Below are positions 43,871 through 53,200 of a stretch of DNA of 64,000 nt, in pieces. The position numbers were made by a program, and so were the translations under genes. The notes under the pieces are model-generated. The model saw only the letters and a program-made list of their open reading frames with translations. It did not search any database and was not told where the DNA came from. Origin of the DNA: Flagellimonas beolgyonensis (GTDB taxonomy: Bacteria > Bacteroidota > Bacteroidia > Flavobacteriales > Flavobacteriaceae). The number at the start of each line of letters is the position of its first letter. Position 1 is the first letter of the stretch. Where the stretch lies: assembly GCF_003992615.1 (NCBI RefSeq), contig NZ_RZMY01000003.1, positions 64,501 to 128,500 of the forward strand, in the 5' to 3' direction.

Positions 43871-45028
43871 TTAGTTAAAGCCTTTCCTGTAGGCTTTGAA
43901 CCACCTTTCTGGAATGATCTGGTTGCAAGCATCCAAATAGTCCCCTTCGGTGCATGGTAATAACGCCACCGGATTTGTTTTAGTATGTTCGGCCAAAATT
44001 GATGGAACCTCTACCCACCACCTTTCGGTAACGTGGCTTTTGTAGAACACCAATTCTTCCGTATCCGTGGGGACGGTGAACTTTGTGAAGTCTTCGCTCT
44101 TTGAGCTGGGCTGTTCCTTGATACGGAAACTGAGCCCTTCAATGAAATACCAAATGATCTGGGCGATCATTTGAAATGCCTGGTTGGAATTCTCCCCTTC
44201 GTAGATGCCAAATAGGGAGACCCGGTCGCTGATACCGGCATATCGCGCAATCGCGCAAATTTCCCTTCCGGTAAATCCGTTGGGGGAAAAGTTTTTGGAC
44301 CAGCCCATTTCGCTGGCACGAATGGCCCTGAGATCAAGGCTAACGATATCGCTGCTGCGCAAAACAGGTTCTGCCAATTCAATATGGGCAGCAATCTCAC
44401 CCAATCGGTAGGCATCAAAGAACAAGCGTTCCATGAGGTCCATTTCTTCCTGGGCATTGAAATAGCTTTGATAGCCAATATTGGAAAAGTTGAAAAGGTT
44501 GTTGGGTTTATCGGTTATGATCTTACTCATATAGGAATGGGAGGAAATCAATTCATCATCCTCGCCAAAATCGAACCGACTGTCGATGGAAACGATATTG
44601 ACCATATCGCGGATCTTATCAAACGCACGATAGGTTGGATAGGTAATATCCTGGGTAAGTCCTATTACGATGGGAATAATATTCTCTTCGAGCAATCCGG
44701 CCACGATTTCCTTCACCACAAAATAGGTATCCTCCACCGTATCGCCCTCTTCCACATCACCGATATCGATGATGGTTGAATTCCAGTTGCCCATCATCAA
44801 TCGGTACAATTGGATGCGCACTTCGTCCACATCCAACTTTTCGGGTTTCTTTTCAAAAGCATTGCGGGATTCCAAAACGCCAAAAATAGCGACATCGGCG
44901 TGGGCAAAAACCGGGAGTCCGTCCTTTTCGGTGTGTACAAAAACATTCTTGCCCAGTGCTTGCTGCGGCAATAATTCGGAATGGGCCAGTACCTTGTCCT
45001 TTACTGGAACCAGAAAATCGAACGCCAT
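43871..45028 (-). CDS. Arginase/formimidoylglutamase-fold protein with degraded metal site
   Basis: A 385-residue member of the ureohydrolase (arginase, agmatinase, formimidoylglutamase) superfamily, recognised by the order and spacing of the three metal-binding motifs. All three are altered. The GGxH-type motif reads IGLTQD (His to Gln), DAHxD reads DSRFD (His to Arg), and DxDxxxP reads DLRAIR (second Asp to Arg). The dimanganese centre therefore probably cannot form, and the usual formimidoylglutamase label is doubtful. An additional C-terminal domain (about 300-385) carries SHVTERWWVEVP. It begins one base after topA ends and is followed by gldK, so a non-enzymatic role linked to that locus is possible; I know no experimental function. 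Confidence 0.8.
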   Translation of the reverse strand: MAFDFLVPVKDKVLAHSELLPQQALGKNVFVHTEKDGLPVFAHADVAIFGVLESRNAFEKKPEKLDVDEVRIQLYRLMMGNWNSTIIDIGDVEEGDTVEDTYFVVKEIVAGLLEENIIPIVIGLTQDITYPTYRAFDKIRDMVNIVSIDSRFDFGEDDELISSHSYMSKIITDKPNNLFNFSNIGYQSYFNAQEEMDLMERLFFDAYRLGEIAAHIELAEPVLRSSDIVSLDLRAIRASEMGWSKNFSPNGFTGREICAIARYAGISDRVSLFGIYEGENSNQAFQMIAQIIWYFIEGLSFRIKEQPSSKSEDFTKFTVPTDTEELVFYKSHVTERWWVEVPSILAEHTKTNPVALLPCTEGDYLDACNQIIPERWFKAYRKGFN

Positions 45029-45029
45029 A

Positions 45030-47513
45030 CTATTTTTTTGCTTTTGCCTTGGCTTTTTTCTTCGGTGTTTTTGATTCGATGAGGGCCTTGACCTCTTCCA
45101 AAGTCAATTTCAATGGATCCACATCCTTGGAGAGTTCCACTTTTACCCTACCTTTTATAATATTGTGCCTTCCCCATCTCGCTTTTTCGATACGGATTTT
45201 TTCCTCTGGCCATTCCTGGACCAATTTCTCGGCCTCCTTTTTCTTTTTGTCCTCGATCAACTCGGCGATATCGGATTGGGATAGGTTATCAAAATCATAT
45301 TTTTTATTGACATTGATAAAGATGCCGTTCCATTTAATGAAAGGTCCAAACCTACCTTTGCCCTTCGTCACATCCAATCCTTCATATTTGGCGATGGGGG
45401 CATCTGCCTTTTCCTTGGCCTGGATCAATTCGATGGCGCGATCCAAATCCACATCAAATGCACTTTCGCCCTGATCCAACGAAATAAACTTTTTACCAAA
45501 GCGCACATAGGGTCCAAATCTGCCTACATTGGCCTCGACCTCTTCCCCTTTATAAACGCCCAACTTTCTAGGTAGCTCGAATAGCTCCATCGCTTCTTCA
45601 AAAGTTATGGTGCCTATGGACTGATCCGGCAATAAGCTGGCAAATTGGGGTTTTTCTTCTTCTTCCACAGTGCCGATTTGCACCATGGGTCCAAAACGAC
45701 CCAATCGAACGGACACTTGTCGGCCGGTTTTGGGGTCGGTGCCCAAAACACGTTCACCGCTGGCCCGTTCTGCATTTTCCTCAACTTCGATGACATTGGG
45801 ATGAAAATCCTTGTAAAAGTTCTTCATCATATGCTGCCAATCTTCCTCACCGGCTGCTATTTCATCAAAATCTTCCTCTACTTTGGCGGTAAAATTATAA
45901 TCCAAGATTTTGGTAAAATGATCCACCAAGAAATCGTTCACGATCATTCCAATATCGGTCGGCACCATTTTTCCCTTATCCGACCCAACGGTTTCTGTTA
46001 ATTGGGTGTCGGATAGCTTACCATTCTCCAAAACCAACTGCATATACTTACGCTCGGTTCCTTCAATAGTACCTTTTTCTACGTAACCCCTATTTTGAAT
46101 AGTGGAAATGGTAGGTGCATAGGTAGAGGGTCTTCCGATGCCCAGTTCTTCCAACTTTTTCACCAAGGAGGCTTCTGTATAGCGGTATGGTGGTCGAGTG
46201 AAGCGCTCAGTGGCAGAAATGAATATATTTTGCAAAGGCTCCCCAACTCGAAGTGCAGGCAACATACCTTCTTGCTCTTCCAAGCTGTCCTCATCATCGG
46301 TGCCTTCCAAATATACCTTTAGGAATCCATCAAACTTGACCACTTCCCCATTGGCCATAAACTCTTCATTATGCGTACTGGCCTTTATCTTTACATTGGT
46401 ACGTTCCAATTCGGCGTCGCTCATTTGAGAAGCAAGGGTACGTTTCCAAATCAATTCATACAGTTTGGACTGGTCCCGCTCCAATTGTGGTGACTGTAGT
46501 TTCATATCGGTGGGGCGAATGGCCTCGTGGGCCTCTTGTGCCCCTTTGGTCTTGCCCTTAAAATTCCGGACCTTACTATACTCTTCGCCATAGTTTTGTA
46601 GAATAGCGTCCTTTGCAGCGGCAAGTGCCTCACTGGAAAGGTTAACGCTATCGGTCCTCATGTATGTGATCAGACCCGCTTCATATAAACGTTGGGCCAC
46701 CTGCATGGTGCGGCTTACCGAAAAATACAATTTTCGTGATGCTTCCTGTTGCAAGGTGGAGGTTGTAAATGGCGGTGCCGGAGATTTTTTGGCCGGTTTT
46801 TTGGTCAAATCGGCCACTGAAAAATCCGCTCCTATATTTTGCTTTAAAAAAGATTCTGCTGCTGCCTTGGTCGGGAACGGATTGTTCAGTCGCGCTGCGA
46901 CCGTGTTGCCTCCCTCTGTCTTGAATTCCGCTTTGATTCGGAACGACGCTTCAGGACTGAATGCTTCAATCTCCCTTTCGCGCTCCACGATCAAACGTAC
47001 TGCAACGGACTGCACCCTACCTGCAGAGAGTCCCGGTTTTATCTTTTTCCAAAGTACTGGCGAAAGCTCGTAACCCACCAAACGGTCCAATACCCTTCGG
47101 GCCTGTTGTGCATTCACCAAATTATAGTTGATGTCCCTTGGGTTTTCAATGGCTTTCTGGATTGCCGATTTGGTAATGGAGTTGAAAACAATGCGCTTGG
47201 TCTTGTTTTTATCGAGTTTCAGCTCTTCGGCCAAATGCCATGAAATGGCCTCTCCCTCGCGGTCCTCATCACTGGCCAGCCAAATAATATCAGCTTTTTG
47301 GGCAAGGTCCTTCAGCTTTTTCACCAAGGCCTTTTTCTCTTTATCAACAGTGTATTTTGGTTTGAAATCGTTCTCCACATCAACACCGAGCTCTTTGGAA
47401 GGAAGGTCGACAATATGTCCAAAACTCGACTCGACCTGATAATCTTTTCCAAGAAAACGCTCTATGGTCTTGGCCTTTGCGGGGGACTCAACTATAACTA
47501 AATTCTTTGGCAT
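45030..47513 (-). CDS. topA: DNA topoisomerase I
   Basis: An 827-residue type IA topoisomerase that relaxes negative supercoils. The N-terminal Toprim domain (LVIVESPAKAKTI, DEDREGEAISWHL) is followed by the central domains with the catalytic tyrosine in GLITYMRTDS. The C terminus has three Gly-Arg-Phe-Gly-Pro repeats (Toprim_C_rpt type) in place of zinc fingers, and no cysteine pairs are seen. It ends in a Lys/Ala/Pro tail (KTPKKKAKAKAKK), which may add DNA affinity. The arginase-fold gene follows after one base, implying cotranscription. Confidence 0.95.
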   Translation of the reverse strand: MPKNLVIVESPAKAKTIERFLGKDYQVESSFGHIVDLPSKELGVDVENDFKPKYTVDKEKKALVKKLKDLAQKADIIWLASDEDREGEAISWHLAEELKLDKNKTKRIVFNSITKSAIQKAIENPRDINYNLVNAQQARRVLDRLVGYELSPVLWKKIKPGLSAGRVQSVAVRLIVEREREIEAFSPEASFRIKAEFKTEGGNTVAARLNNPFPTKAAAESFLKQNIGADFSVADLTKKPAKKSPAPPFTTSTLQQEASRKLYFSVSRTMQVAQRLYEAGLITYMRTDSVNLSSEALAAAKDAILQNYGEEYSKVRNFKGKTKGAQEAHEAIRPTDMKLQSPQLERDQSKLYELIWKRTLASQMSDAELERTNVKIKASTHNEEFMANGEVVKFDGFLKVYLEGTDDEDSLEEQEGMLPALRVGEPLQNIFISATERFTRPPYRYTEASLVKKLEELGIGRPSTYAPTISTIQNRGYVEKGTIEGTERKYMQLVLENGKLSDTQLTETVGSDKGKMVPTDIGMIVNDFLVDHFTKILDYNFTAKVEEDFDEIAAGEEDWQHMMKNFYKDFHPNVIEVEENAERASGERVLGTDPKTGRQVSVRLGRFGPMVQIGTVEEEEKPQFASLLPDQSIGTITFEEAMELFELPRKLGVYKGEEVEANVGRFGPYVRFGKKFISLDQGESAFDVDLDRAIELIQAKEKADAPIAKYEGLDVTKGKGRFGPFIKWNGIFINVNKKYDFDNLSQSDIAELIEDKKKKEAEKLVQEWPEEKIRIEKARWGRHNIIKGRVKVELSKDVDPLKLTLEEVKALIESKTPKKKAKAKAKK

Positions 47514-47532
47514 GCACTGGGTTTTGTGGTAA

Positions 47533-47540
47533 CAAAAGTA
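47533..47540 (-). promoter_or_regulatory. -7 promoter box of topA
   Basis: On the minus strand TACTTTTG matches TAnnTTTG and lies about 20 bases before the topA ATG. No clear -33 partner is visible in the AT-rich upstream stretch. Confidence 0.45.
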
Positions 47541-47688
47541 TATTAAAATTTAAACTTTAAGATTTGAAACTATTGATTTTGATGTAAATCGACCAAAATC
47601 CAAAATCATTAATTATAAAAATAGAATCCAAATTGAACTTTAAATTATTAGTATTTTTAAGGTCGATAACCAACTAAACCGCTTCAAA

Positions 47689-50600
47689 ATGACCCATCGC
47701 ATCCTTCTTTTGGCCATTGCCCTGCTCTGCTTTTATCCTTCCACTGCACAACGCAAAAAAAACAAGACCACCACAACGTATGACCAAACCCTGTACAACG
47801 GCATGGAATGGCGCATGGTGGGTCCGCACCGTGGGGGACGGGCAGGTACCGTTACCGGAGTGACCAACGACCCCAACCTTTATTATATGGGTACAGCGGG
47901 CGGTGGTGTTTGGAAAACCTCCGATGCCGGAAATTCTTGGGAGTGTATTTCGGATGGCTATTTTGGGGGTTCCATTGGTGCCGTCGCCGTTTCGGAATCG
48001 GACCCCAACATTATCTATGTGGGTGAAGGTGAACAAACGCTTCGCGGCAATGTCTCCTCTGGAAAAGGACTTTGGAAAAGTATGGATGCCGGTGAGACCT
48101 GGCAATTTATTGGGTTGGATGACTCCGAACATATTGCCCGAATCCGTATCCATCCCAAAAATCCGGATATTGTTTATGTGGCAGCCATCGGAAATCTTTG
48201 GAAGCCCAATAAGACACGGGGTGTTTACCGCTCAACCGATGGTGGTAAAAATTGGGAACAGATTTTATATGTCAGTGATAAGGCCGGGGCCGGGGATTTG
48301 ATTATGGATCCCAACAACAGCCGGATCCTTTATGCAGCCACTTGGGAAATGAAGCGCAACGGCTACCGCATGGACAGTGGTGGACCCGATAGTAAAATGT
48401 TTAAAAGTACGGATGGTGGCGATACATGGACAGACATCTCTACCCGTTCAGGATTGCCAGGTTTTCCCTGGGGCATAGTTGGCATCGCCGTTTCCCCATT
48501 GGATTCCGATCGTATTTGGGCCATTATCGAAGCTAAGGACGGAGGTGTCTTTCGATCTGATGATGCGGGAGTGACCTGGAAAAAAATAAACACCAATCGC
48601 GCCCTGCGTCAAAGGGCTTGGTACTACAGTCGGATCTATGCCGACACCCAAAATGTGGACAAAGTATGGGTAATGAACGTAAGCTACGGCGTTTCTACCG
48701 ATGGCGGGAAAACATTCACTCTAAAAAATGCGCCCCACGGCGACCACCACGATCTGTGGATCGACCCCAACAACAACCAACGCATGATCATTGCGGATGA
48801 TGGAGGGGCACAAATCTCCAATGATGGCGGCAACAACTGGACCACTTATTACAACCAACCTACTGCCCAATTTTATCGTATTGCTACCGACAGCATATTT
48901 CCATATCGTATTTATGGTGCACAACAGGACAATACCGCCCTGCGTATCTCGCACCGCTCATCGGATGCAGCCATTACCGAAGCTGATTGGGAGCCCACGG
49001 CAGGTGGCGAGAGTGCCCACTTGGCTCCAGACCCCAAAAACAATCAATTGGTGTACGGGGGCACCTATAAAGGGTACATGAACCGTTTGGACCACACCAC
49101 CGGGCAGACTATTTCTACCAACGTATGGCCGGATAACCCAGCAGGTTCCGGGGCCGAAGTCATGAAGTACCGATTTAACTGGAACTATCCGGTTACCTTC
49201 AGCAGGCACGATTCGAATGTTTTGTATGCAGGATCCAATTACCTGCATGCAACCACCGATGGCGGACAATCCTGGAAGACCATTTCTCCGGACCTAACCA
49301 GAGGGATTCCAGAAACCATTGAGTCTTCTGGAGGTCCCATCACCCAGGACAATACAGGGGCGGAATTTTATTCCAACATTTTTGTCATCAGTGAGTCTGT
49401 TCTTGAAAAAGGGGTGATCTGGACAGGTAGCGACGACGGTTTGATCCATGTAACCCGCGACAATGGCGTTACCTGGGAAAATGTGACCCCTCCCTCGTCC
49501 CTATCCCCTAAATTGAACATGATCAACTGCATCGATCCAAGTCCCTTTAAAAAGGGAACCGTGTATGTGGCGGCCACTTCCTATAAATTTGGCGATTACA
49601 CTCCCTACCTATATAAAACCGATGACTACGGCAAAACATGGAAATTGATCACTAACGGCATCAAAGACAACTACTACACAAGGGCCATTCGCGCTGACAA
49701 AACACGGGAAGGACTGCTTTACGCCGGCACTGAATGGGGTATGTTCGTTTCCTTTGATGACGGGGAGTCGTGGTCTTCCTTCCAGTTGAACTTACCCATC
49801 ACCTCCATTAGAGATCTTCACGTTAGGGACAACGACCTGATAGCGGCCACACATGGTAGAAGTTTTTGGATGATCGATGACCTGACCCCACTTCATCAAC
49901 TGTCCGACGAGGTCAGGAACAGTGATTTTTACCTGTACCAACCGGATATGGCCTACCGCATGCACCAAAGTGGTGGGTGGCAAGAGCCGGACACCAGATT
50001 GGTGGGCGAAAACCATCCCAATGGGGCAATCATCAATTTTTATTTGAACGATATCAAAGAGGGCGACCAAGTTTCCTTGGATATTTTGGAAATGGACGGT
50101 ACCGTGATCCGAAGCTTTTCGAACACGGCTATGCCGGATAAGTTAAATCCTGCCTCCACTCAAAAACTGGAGGTGACCAAGGGTGGCAACCGCATGGTCT
50201 GGAACATGCGCTACCCCGGCTTCCAAGAATTTGAAGGAATGGTATTCTACTCATCACCCAATGTAGGACCGAAGGCTGTTCCAGGAAACTATAAGGTAAG
50301 ACTCACGTATAATGGCCAGTCCATGGAGCAAGAATTTTCCATTGTGAAAGATCCACGCATACCCAATACACAAAAAGATTTTCAAGATCAATTTGACTTT
50401 TTAATGGCCGTTCGTGATCAAGTGACACGCGCCAACAATGCCATCATCAACATCAGGAACATCAAGAAAGATTTAGACTATCTCAAGGCCAAAACCAAGG
50501 ACAACCCCGAATTGCAAAAGATGGCCACTGATTTTGAAACCGAACTTTCCGTGATCGAGAACAACATTCACATGACCAAAAACCAAAGCCGACAAGACCC

Positions 50601-50823
50601 ATTGAACTATGGTATCCGCATCAACAACCGGATTGCATTTCTCTTGGCCGATTCGCAGCGTGGCGACCAACGACCAACCCAACAGGCCAAAGCGTTTTTT
50701 GCCGAAGTGACCAAGGAATTGGATACGGAAATCAGCGCTTTAAACCGATTGATCCAAGAAAGGGCCACGGCCATCAACAACAAAGCAGATGAAAATCACA
50801 TCAAAATGATTTCGATGGATTGA
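47689..50823 (+). CDS. Secreted Asp-box beta-propeller protein (VPS10/BNR-type)
   Basis: A 1044-residue protein with a signal peptide (MTHRILLLAIALLCFYPSTAQ). Two beta-propellers built from BNR/Asp-box repeats follow; at least ten S/T-x-D-x-G-x-T-W motifs are visible, for example SMDAGETW, STDGGDTW, SDDAGVTW and TTDGGQSW. The C-terminal 250 residues contain an Ig-like domain (about 790-890) and a helical bundle. Family members are loosely labelled glycosyl hydrolase or sortilin-like, but catalytic residues of sialidases are not apparent, so I call it a binding or scaffold protein of unknown role. It diverges from topA. No type IX sorting domain is seen. Confidence 0.85.
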   Translation: MTHRILLLAIALLCFYPSTAQRKKNKTTTTYDQTLYNGMEWRMVGPHRGGRAGTVTGVTNDPNLYYMGTAGGGVWKTSDAGNSWECISDGYFGGSIGAVAVSESDPNIIYVGEGEQTLRGNVSSGKGLWKSMDAGETWQFIGLDDSEHIARIRIHPKNPDIVYVAAIGNLWKPNKTRGVYRSTDGGKNWEQILYVSDKAGAGDLIMDPNNSRILYAATWEMKRNGYRMDSGGPDSKMFKSTDGGDTWTDISTRSGLPGFPWGIVGIAVSPLDSDRIWAIIEAKDGGVFRSDDAGVTWKKINTNRALRQRAWYYSRIYADTQNVDKVWVMNVSYGVSTDGGKTFTLKNAPHGDHHDLWIDPNNNQRMIIADDGGAQISNDGGNNWTTYYNQPTAQFYRIATDSIFPYRIYGAQQDNTALRISHRSSDAAITEADWEPTAGGESAHLAPDPKNNQLVYGGTYKGYMNRLDHTTGQTISTNVWPDNPAGSGAEVMKYRFNWNYPVTFSRHDSNVLYAGSNYLHATTDGGQSWKTISPDLTRGIPETIESSGGPITQDNTGAEFYSNIFVISESVLEKGVIWTGSDDGLIHVTRDNGVTWENVTPPSSLSPKLNMINCIDPSPFKKGTVYVAATSYKFGDYTPYLYKTDDYGKTWKLITNGIKDNYYTRAIRADKTREGLLYAGTEWGMFVSFDDGESWSSFQLNLPITSIRDLHVRDNDLIAATHGRSFWMIDDLTPLHQLSDEVRNSDFYLYQPDMAYRMHQSGGWQEPDTRLVGENHPNGAIINFYLNDIKEGDQVSLDILEMDGTVIRSFSNTAMPDKLNPASTQKLEVTKGGNRMVWNMRYPGFQEFEGMVFYSSPNVGPKAVPGNYKVRLTYNGQSMEQEFSIVKDPRIPNTQKDFQDQFDFLMAVRDQVTRANNAIINIRNIKKDLDYLKAKTKDNPELQKMATDFETELSVIENNIHMTKNQSRQDPLNYGIRINNRIAFLLADSQRGDQRPTQQAKAFFAEVTKELDTEISALNRLIQERATAINNKADENHIKMISMD

Positions 50824-50845
50824 TTCTGAAAAGAACAGAAAAAGA

Positions 50846-50875
50846 AAAACGCCCTTGAATCAAGGGCGTTTTTTA
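50846..50875 (+). terminator. Terminator between the propeller gene and the convergent membrane gene
   Basis: The stem AAAACGCCCTTG/CAAGGGCGTTTT with a 3-base loop is followed by T residues. A-rich sequence on the other side means it can serve both strands. Confidence 0.85.
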
Positions 50876-51604
50876 TTAAATATCCATGGACAACCCTATC
50901 GTATCCTTGTACATAAAATATGCAGGAATCTTACTGAACATGGCCGTGAAGAACACACCCACAAAACAAAGTACAACGCCCAGTTCGGCCACAATCCCGG
51001 TTACTACGACCAGCAAAAAGACCATCAACCAATTTTTATTGCCCAGGGCAAAACTGGATTTTACAATTTCCATCGGGGACAGTTCTTTGTCAAAAGCAAG
51101 AAAAGCAGGAAACAAATACATGGGGACCACCAAATAGATAATTCCCAAGCCACAGGCCAGTAGGCCCAACAACGACAAACCAAGCATCAACAGGGCCAAT
51201 ACAAAGGCCTTTTTTAGATACTCCTTTTTAAAGTAGAAAAAATAATCGTCCTTCCCCATTTCACCAAGATCGTACTTACGGCATATACGAAGAAAAGCCG
51301 CGTTCAAACACAAGGAAATGGTCATTATGGCCAACATGAAAATGGGCATAAAAACTATCATAAAAAGGGTGAACACCGGGGGCATTTGGTTATGTCTGAG
51401 GGTTTCAGGATCAGTAATGCCCATAGCTATCATGGGAGCATAAATAACCAAGTAAAAAGGCAGAATCGCCAAAAGGGTCAACAAAATAGTAATGAAACCC
51501 TGTAGCCATACCTTTTTAAAAAGCTCTACAGAGTTGTTAAATACGGTTCCAAATTCTATGGGTGCGCTCGCACCGATGCGTTGGGTGATGTTTGTAAAAT
51601 CCAT
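50876..51604 (-). CDS. Hypothetical multi-pass membrane protein
   Basis: A 242-residue integral membrane protein with five or six hydrophobic segments, for example FITILLTLLAILPFYLVIYA, FMIVFMPIFMLAIMTISLCL and WLMVFLLVVVTGIVAELGVV. The N terminus (IGASAPIEFGTVFNNSVELF) and the spacing recall uncharacterised Bacteroidota proteins with DUF4013/glycerophosphodiesterase-membrane-type repeats, but I cannot assign a family with confidence. No catalytic motif is visible. It diverges from miaB and has the shared terminator at its 3' end. Confidence 0.75.
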   Translation of the reverse strand: MDFTNITQRIGASAPIEFGTVFNNSVELFKKVWLQGFITILLTLLAILPFYLVIYAPMIAMGITDPETLRHNQMPPVFTLFMIVFMPIFMLAIMTISLCLNAAFLRICRKYDLGEMGKDDYFFYFKKEYLKKAFVLALLMLGLSLLGLLACGLGIIYLVVPMYLFPAFLAFDKELSPMEIVKSSFALGNKNWLMVFLLVVVTGIVAELGVVLCFVGVFFTAMFSKIPAYFMYKDTIGLSMDI

Positions 51605-51684
51605 GGGTTCGGTCAGTTGTTTTCGAACTTTAAATTACTACTAACAATTGATTCCACAACATAATCTTAAAAAATACTGCCAAA

Positions 51685-51716
51685 TTGTCACTAAAATGGA
51701 ATAAGCACTATCTTTG
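51685..51716 (+). promoter_or_regulatory. Promoter of the miaB operon
   Basis: A TTG -33 element (51685-51687), a 21-base spacer and a perfect -7 box TATCTTTG (51709-51716) lie 17 bases before the miaB ATG. The same geometry is seen before the tRNA. Confidence 0.6.
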
Positions 51717-51733
51717 CACCCCATTGAACCCAT

Positions 51734-53197
51734 ATGATCAAGGACGAAAGCATAGAGAAAATTATTGACGAAAGCCAGCAAGGAAGCTCATTGGCGATGA
51801 CAGGGAACGAAAAGAACACCCGTAAGCTCTACATTGAGAGTTACGGTTGCCAAATGAATTTTTCCGATAGCGAAATTGTGGCTTCCATTTTGGCCAACGA
51901 AGGTTTCAATACCACCCAAGATCTGGCCGAGGCCGATTTGGTCCTGGTAAATACCTGTTCCATTCGTGAAAAGGCGGAACAGACCGTGCGCAAACGTTTG
52001 GAAAAGTTCAACGCCGTTAAAAAGACCAACCCAGGTATGAAAGTTGGGGTTTTGGGCTGTATGGCCGAACGGTTGAAGAGCAAATTTTTGGAGGAGGAAA
52101 AAATCGTGGACATGGTCGTGGGCCCGGATGCCTACAAAGACCTACCCAATCTGATCCAGGAAATTGATGAAGGAAGAAATGCCGTAAATGTGATCCTGTC
52201 CAAGGATGAGACCTATGGCGATGTGGCCCCGGTTCGCTTGAATTCCAACGGAGTCACCGCCTTTGTATCCATTACCCGTGGTTGCGATAACATGTGCACC
52301 TTTTGCGTAGTACCGTTTACCCGCGGTCGGGAACGTAGCCGTGACCCACAATCCATTTTGGAGGAAGTGAACGACCTTTGGGAAAGAGGCTTCAAGGAAG
52401 TAACCTTATTGGGCCAAAATGTGGACAGCTACCTTTGGTACGGAGGCGGACTCAAAAAGGATTTTGACAAAGCTTCCGACATGCAAAAGGCCACTTCGGT
52501 GAACTTTGCCAAATTGTTGGAGCTTGTGGCTCAGGCCCAGTCCAAAATGCGCATCCGATTCTCCACATCCAATCCACAGGACATGACCCTCGATGTGATC
52601 GAGAGCATGGCCAAATACGACAACATCTGCAAATACATCCACCTGCCCGTGCAAAGTGGTAGCAACCGCATATTGAAAGCAATGAACCGCTTGCACACCC
52701 GGGAGGAATATTTCGAACTGATTGACAATATTCGTCGCATCATCCCCGATTGTGCCATAAGTCAGGATATGATAACAGGATTCCCGACGGAAACCGAGGA
52801 AGACCATCAGGATACCTTGAGTTTAATGGAATATGTGAAATACGATTTCGGTTTCATGTTCGCCTATTCAGAGCGTCCAGGCACATTGGCAGAGCGAAAA
52901 ATGGAGGATGATGTTCCGGAAGAAACCAAAAAACGACGCCTACGCGAAATCATCGACCTACAACAAAAACACGGCCTATACCGAACCCAACAACATGTGG
53001 GCAAAGTGGAAGAAGTGTTGATCGAAGGGCCTTCCAAAAAATCGGATGCCCATTGGATGGGTCGCAATTCCCAGAATACCGTGGTGGTGTTTCCAAAGGA
53101 AAACTTCCAAATTGGCGACTTTGTCGACGTAAAGATCAACGAATGCACCTCCGCCACCTTGATCGGTGAAGCCGTAGGTTACTCAAAGAACAATTGA
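51734..53197 (+). CDS. miaB: tRNA-2-methylthio-N6-dimethylallyladenosine synthase MiaB
   Basis: A 487-residue radical-SAM methylthiotransferase that modifies A37 of tRNAs reading UNN codons. The N-terminal UPF0004 domain supplies three cluster cysteines ([23 protein letters not shown]). The radical-SAM motif is [17 protein letters not shown], with Cys in CxxxCxxC spacing. A C-terminal TRAM domain ([13 protein letters not shown]...) binds tRNA. About 30 N-terminal residues before KLYIESYGC are an unconserved extension. It heads a tight five-gene unit; the sigma-54 activator starts 3 bases after its stop. Confidence 0.95.
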   Translation: MIKDESIEKIIDESQQGSSLAMTGNEKNTRKLYIESYGCQMNFSDSEIVASILANEGFNTTQDLAEADLVLVNTCSIREKAEQTVRKRLEKFNAVKKTNPGMKVGVLGCMAERLKSKFLEEEKIVDMVVGPDAYKDLPNLIQEIDEGRNAVNVILSKDETYGDVAPVRLNSNGVTAFVSITRGCDNMCTFCVVPFTRGRERSRDPQSILEEVNDLWERGFKEVTLLGQNVDSYLWYGGGLKKDFDKASDMQKATSVNFAKLLELVAQAQSKMRIRFSTSNPQDMTLDVIESMAKYDNICKYIHLPVQSGSNRILKAMNRLHTREEYFELIDNIRRIIPDCAISQDMITGFPTETEEDHQDTLSLMEYVKYDFGFMFAYSERPGTLAERKMEDDVPEETKKRRLREIIDLQQKHGLYRTQQHVGKVEEVLIEGPSKKSDAHWMGRNSQNTVVVFPKENFQIGDFVDVKINECTSATLIGEAVGYSKNN

Positions 53198-53200
53198 TAC

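Noticed and set aside
47689..50823. Sialidase or glycosyl hydrolase activity for the Asp-box propeller protein
   Set aside because: Asp boxes are structural and the arginine triad and Tyr/Glu pair expected of sialidases could not be recognised; I describe it as a propeller of unknown role.
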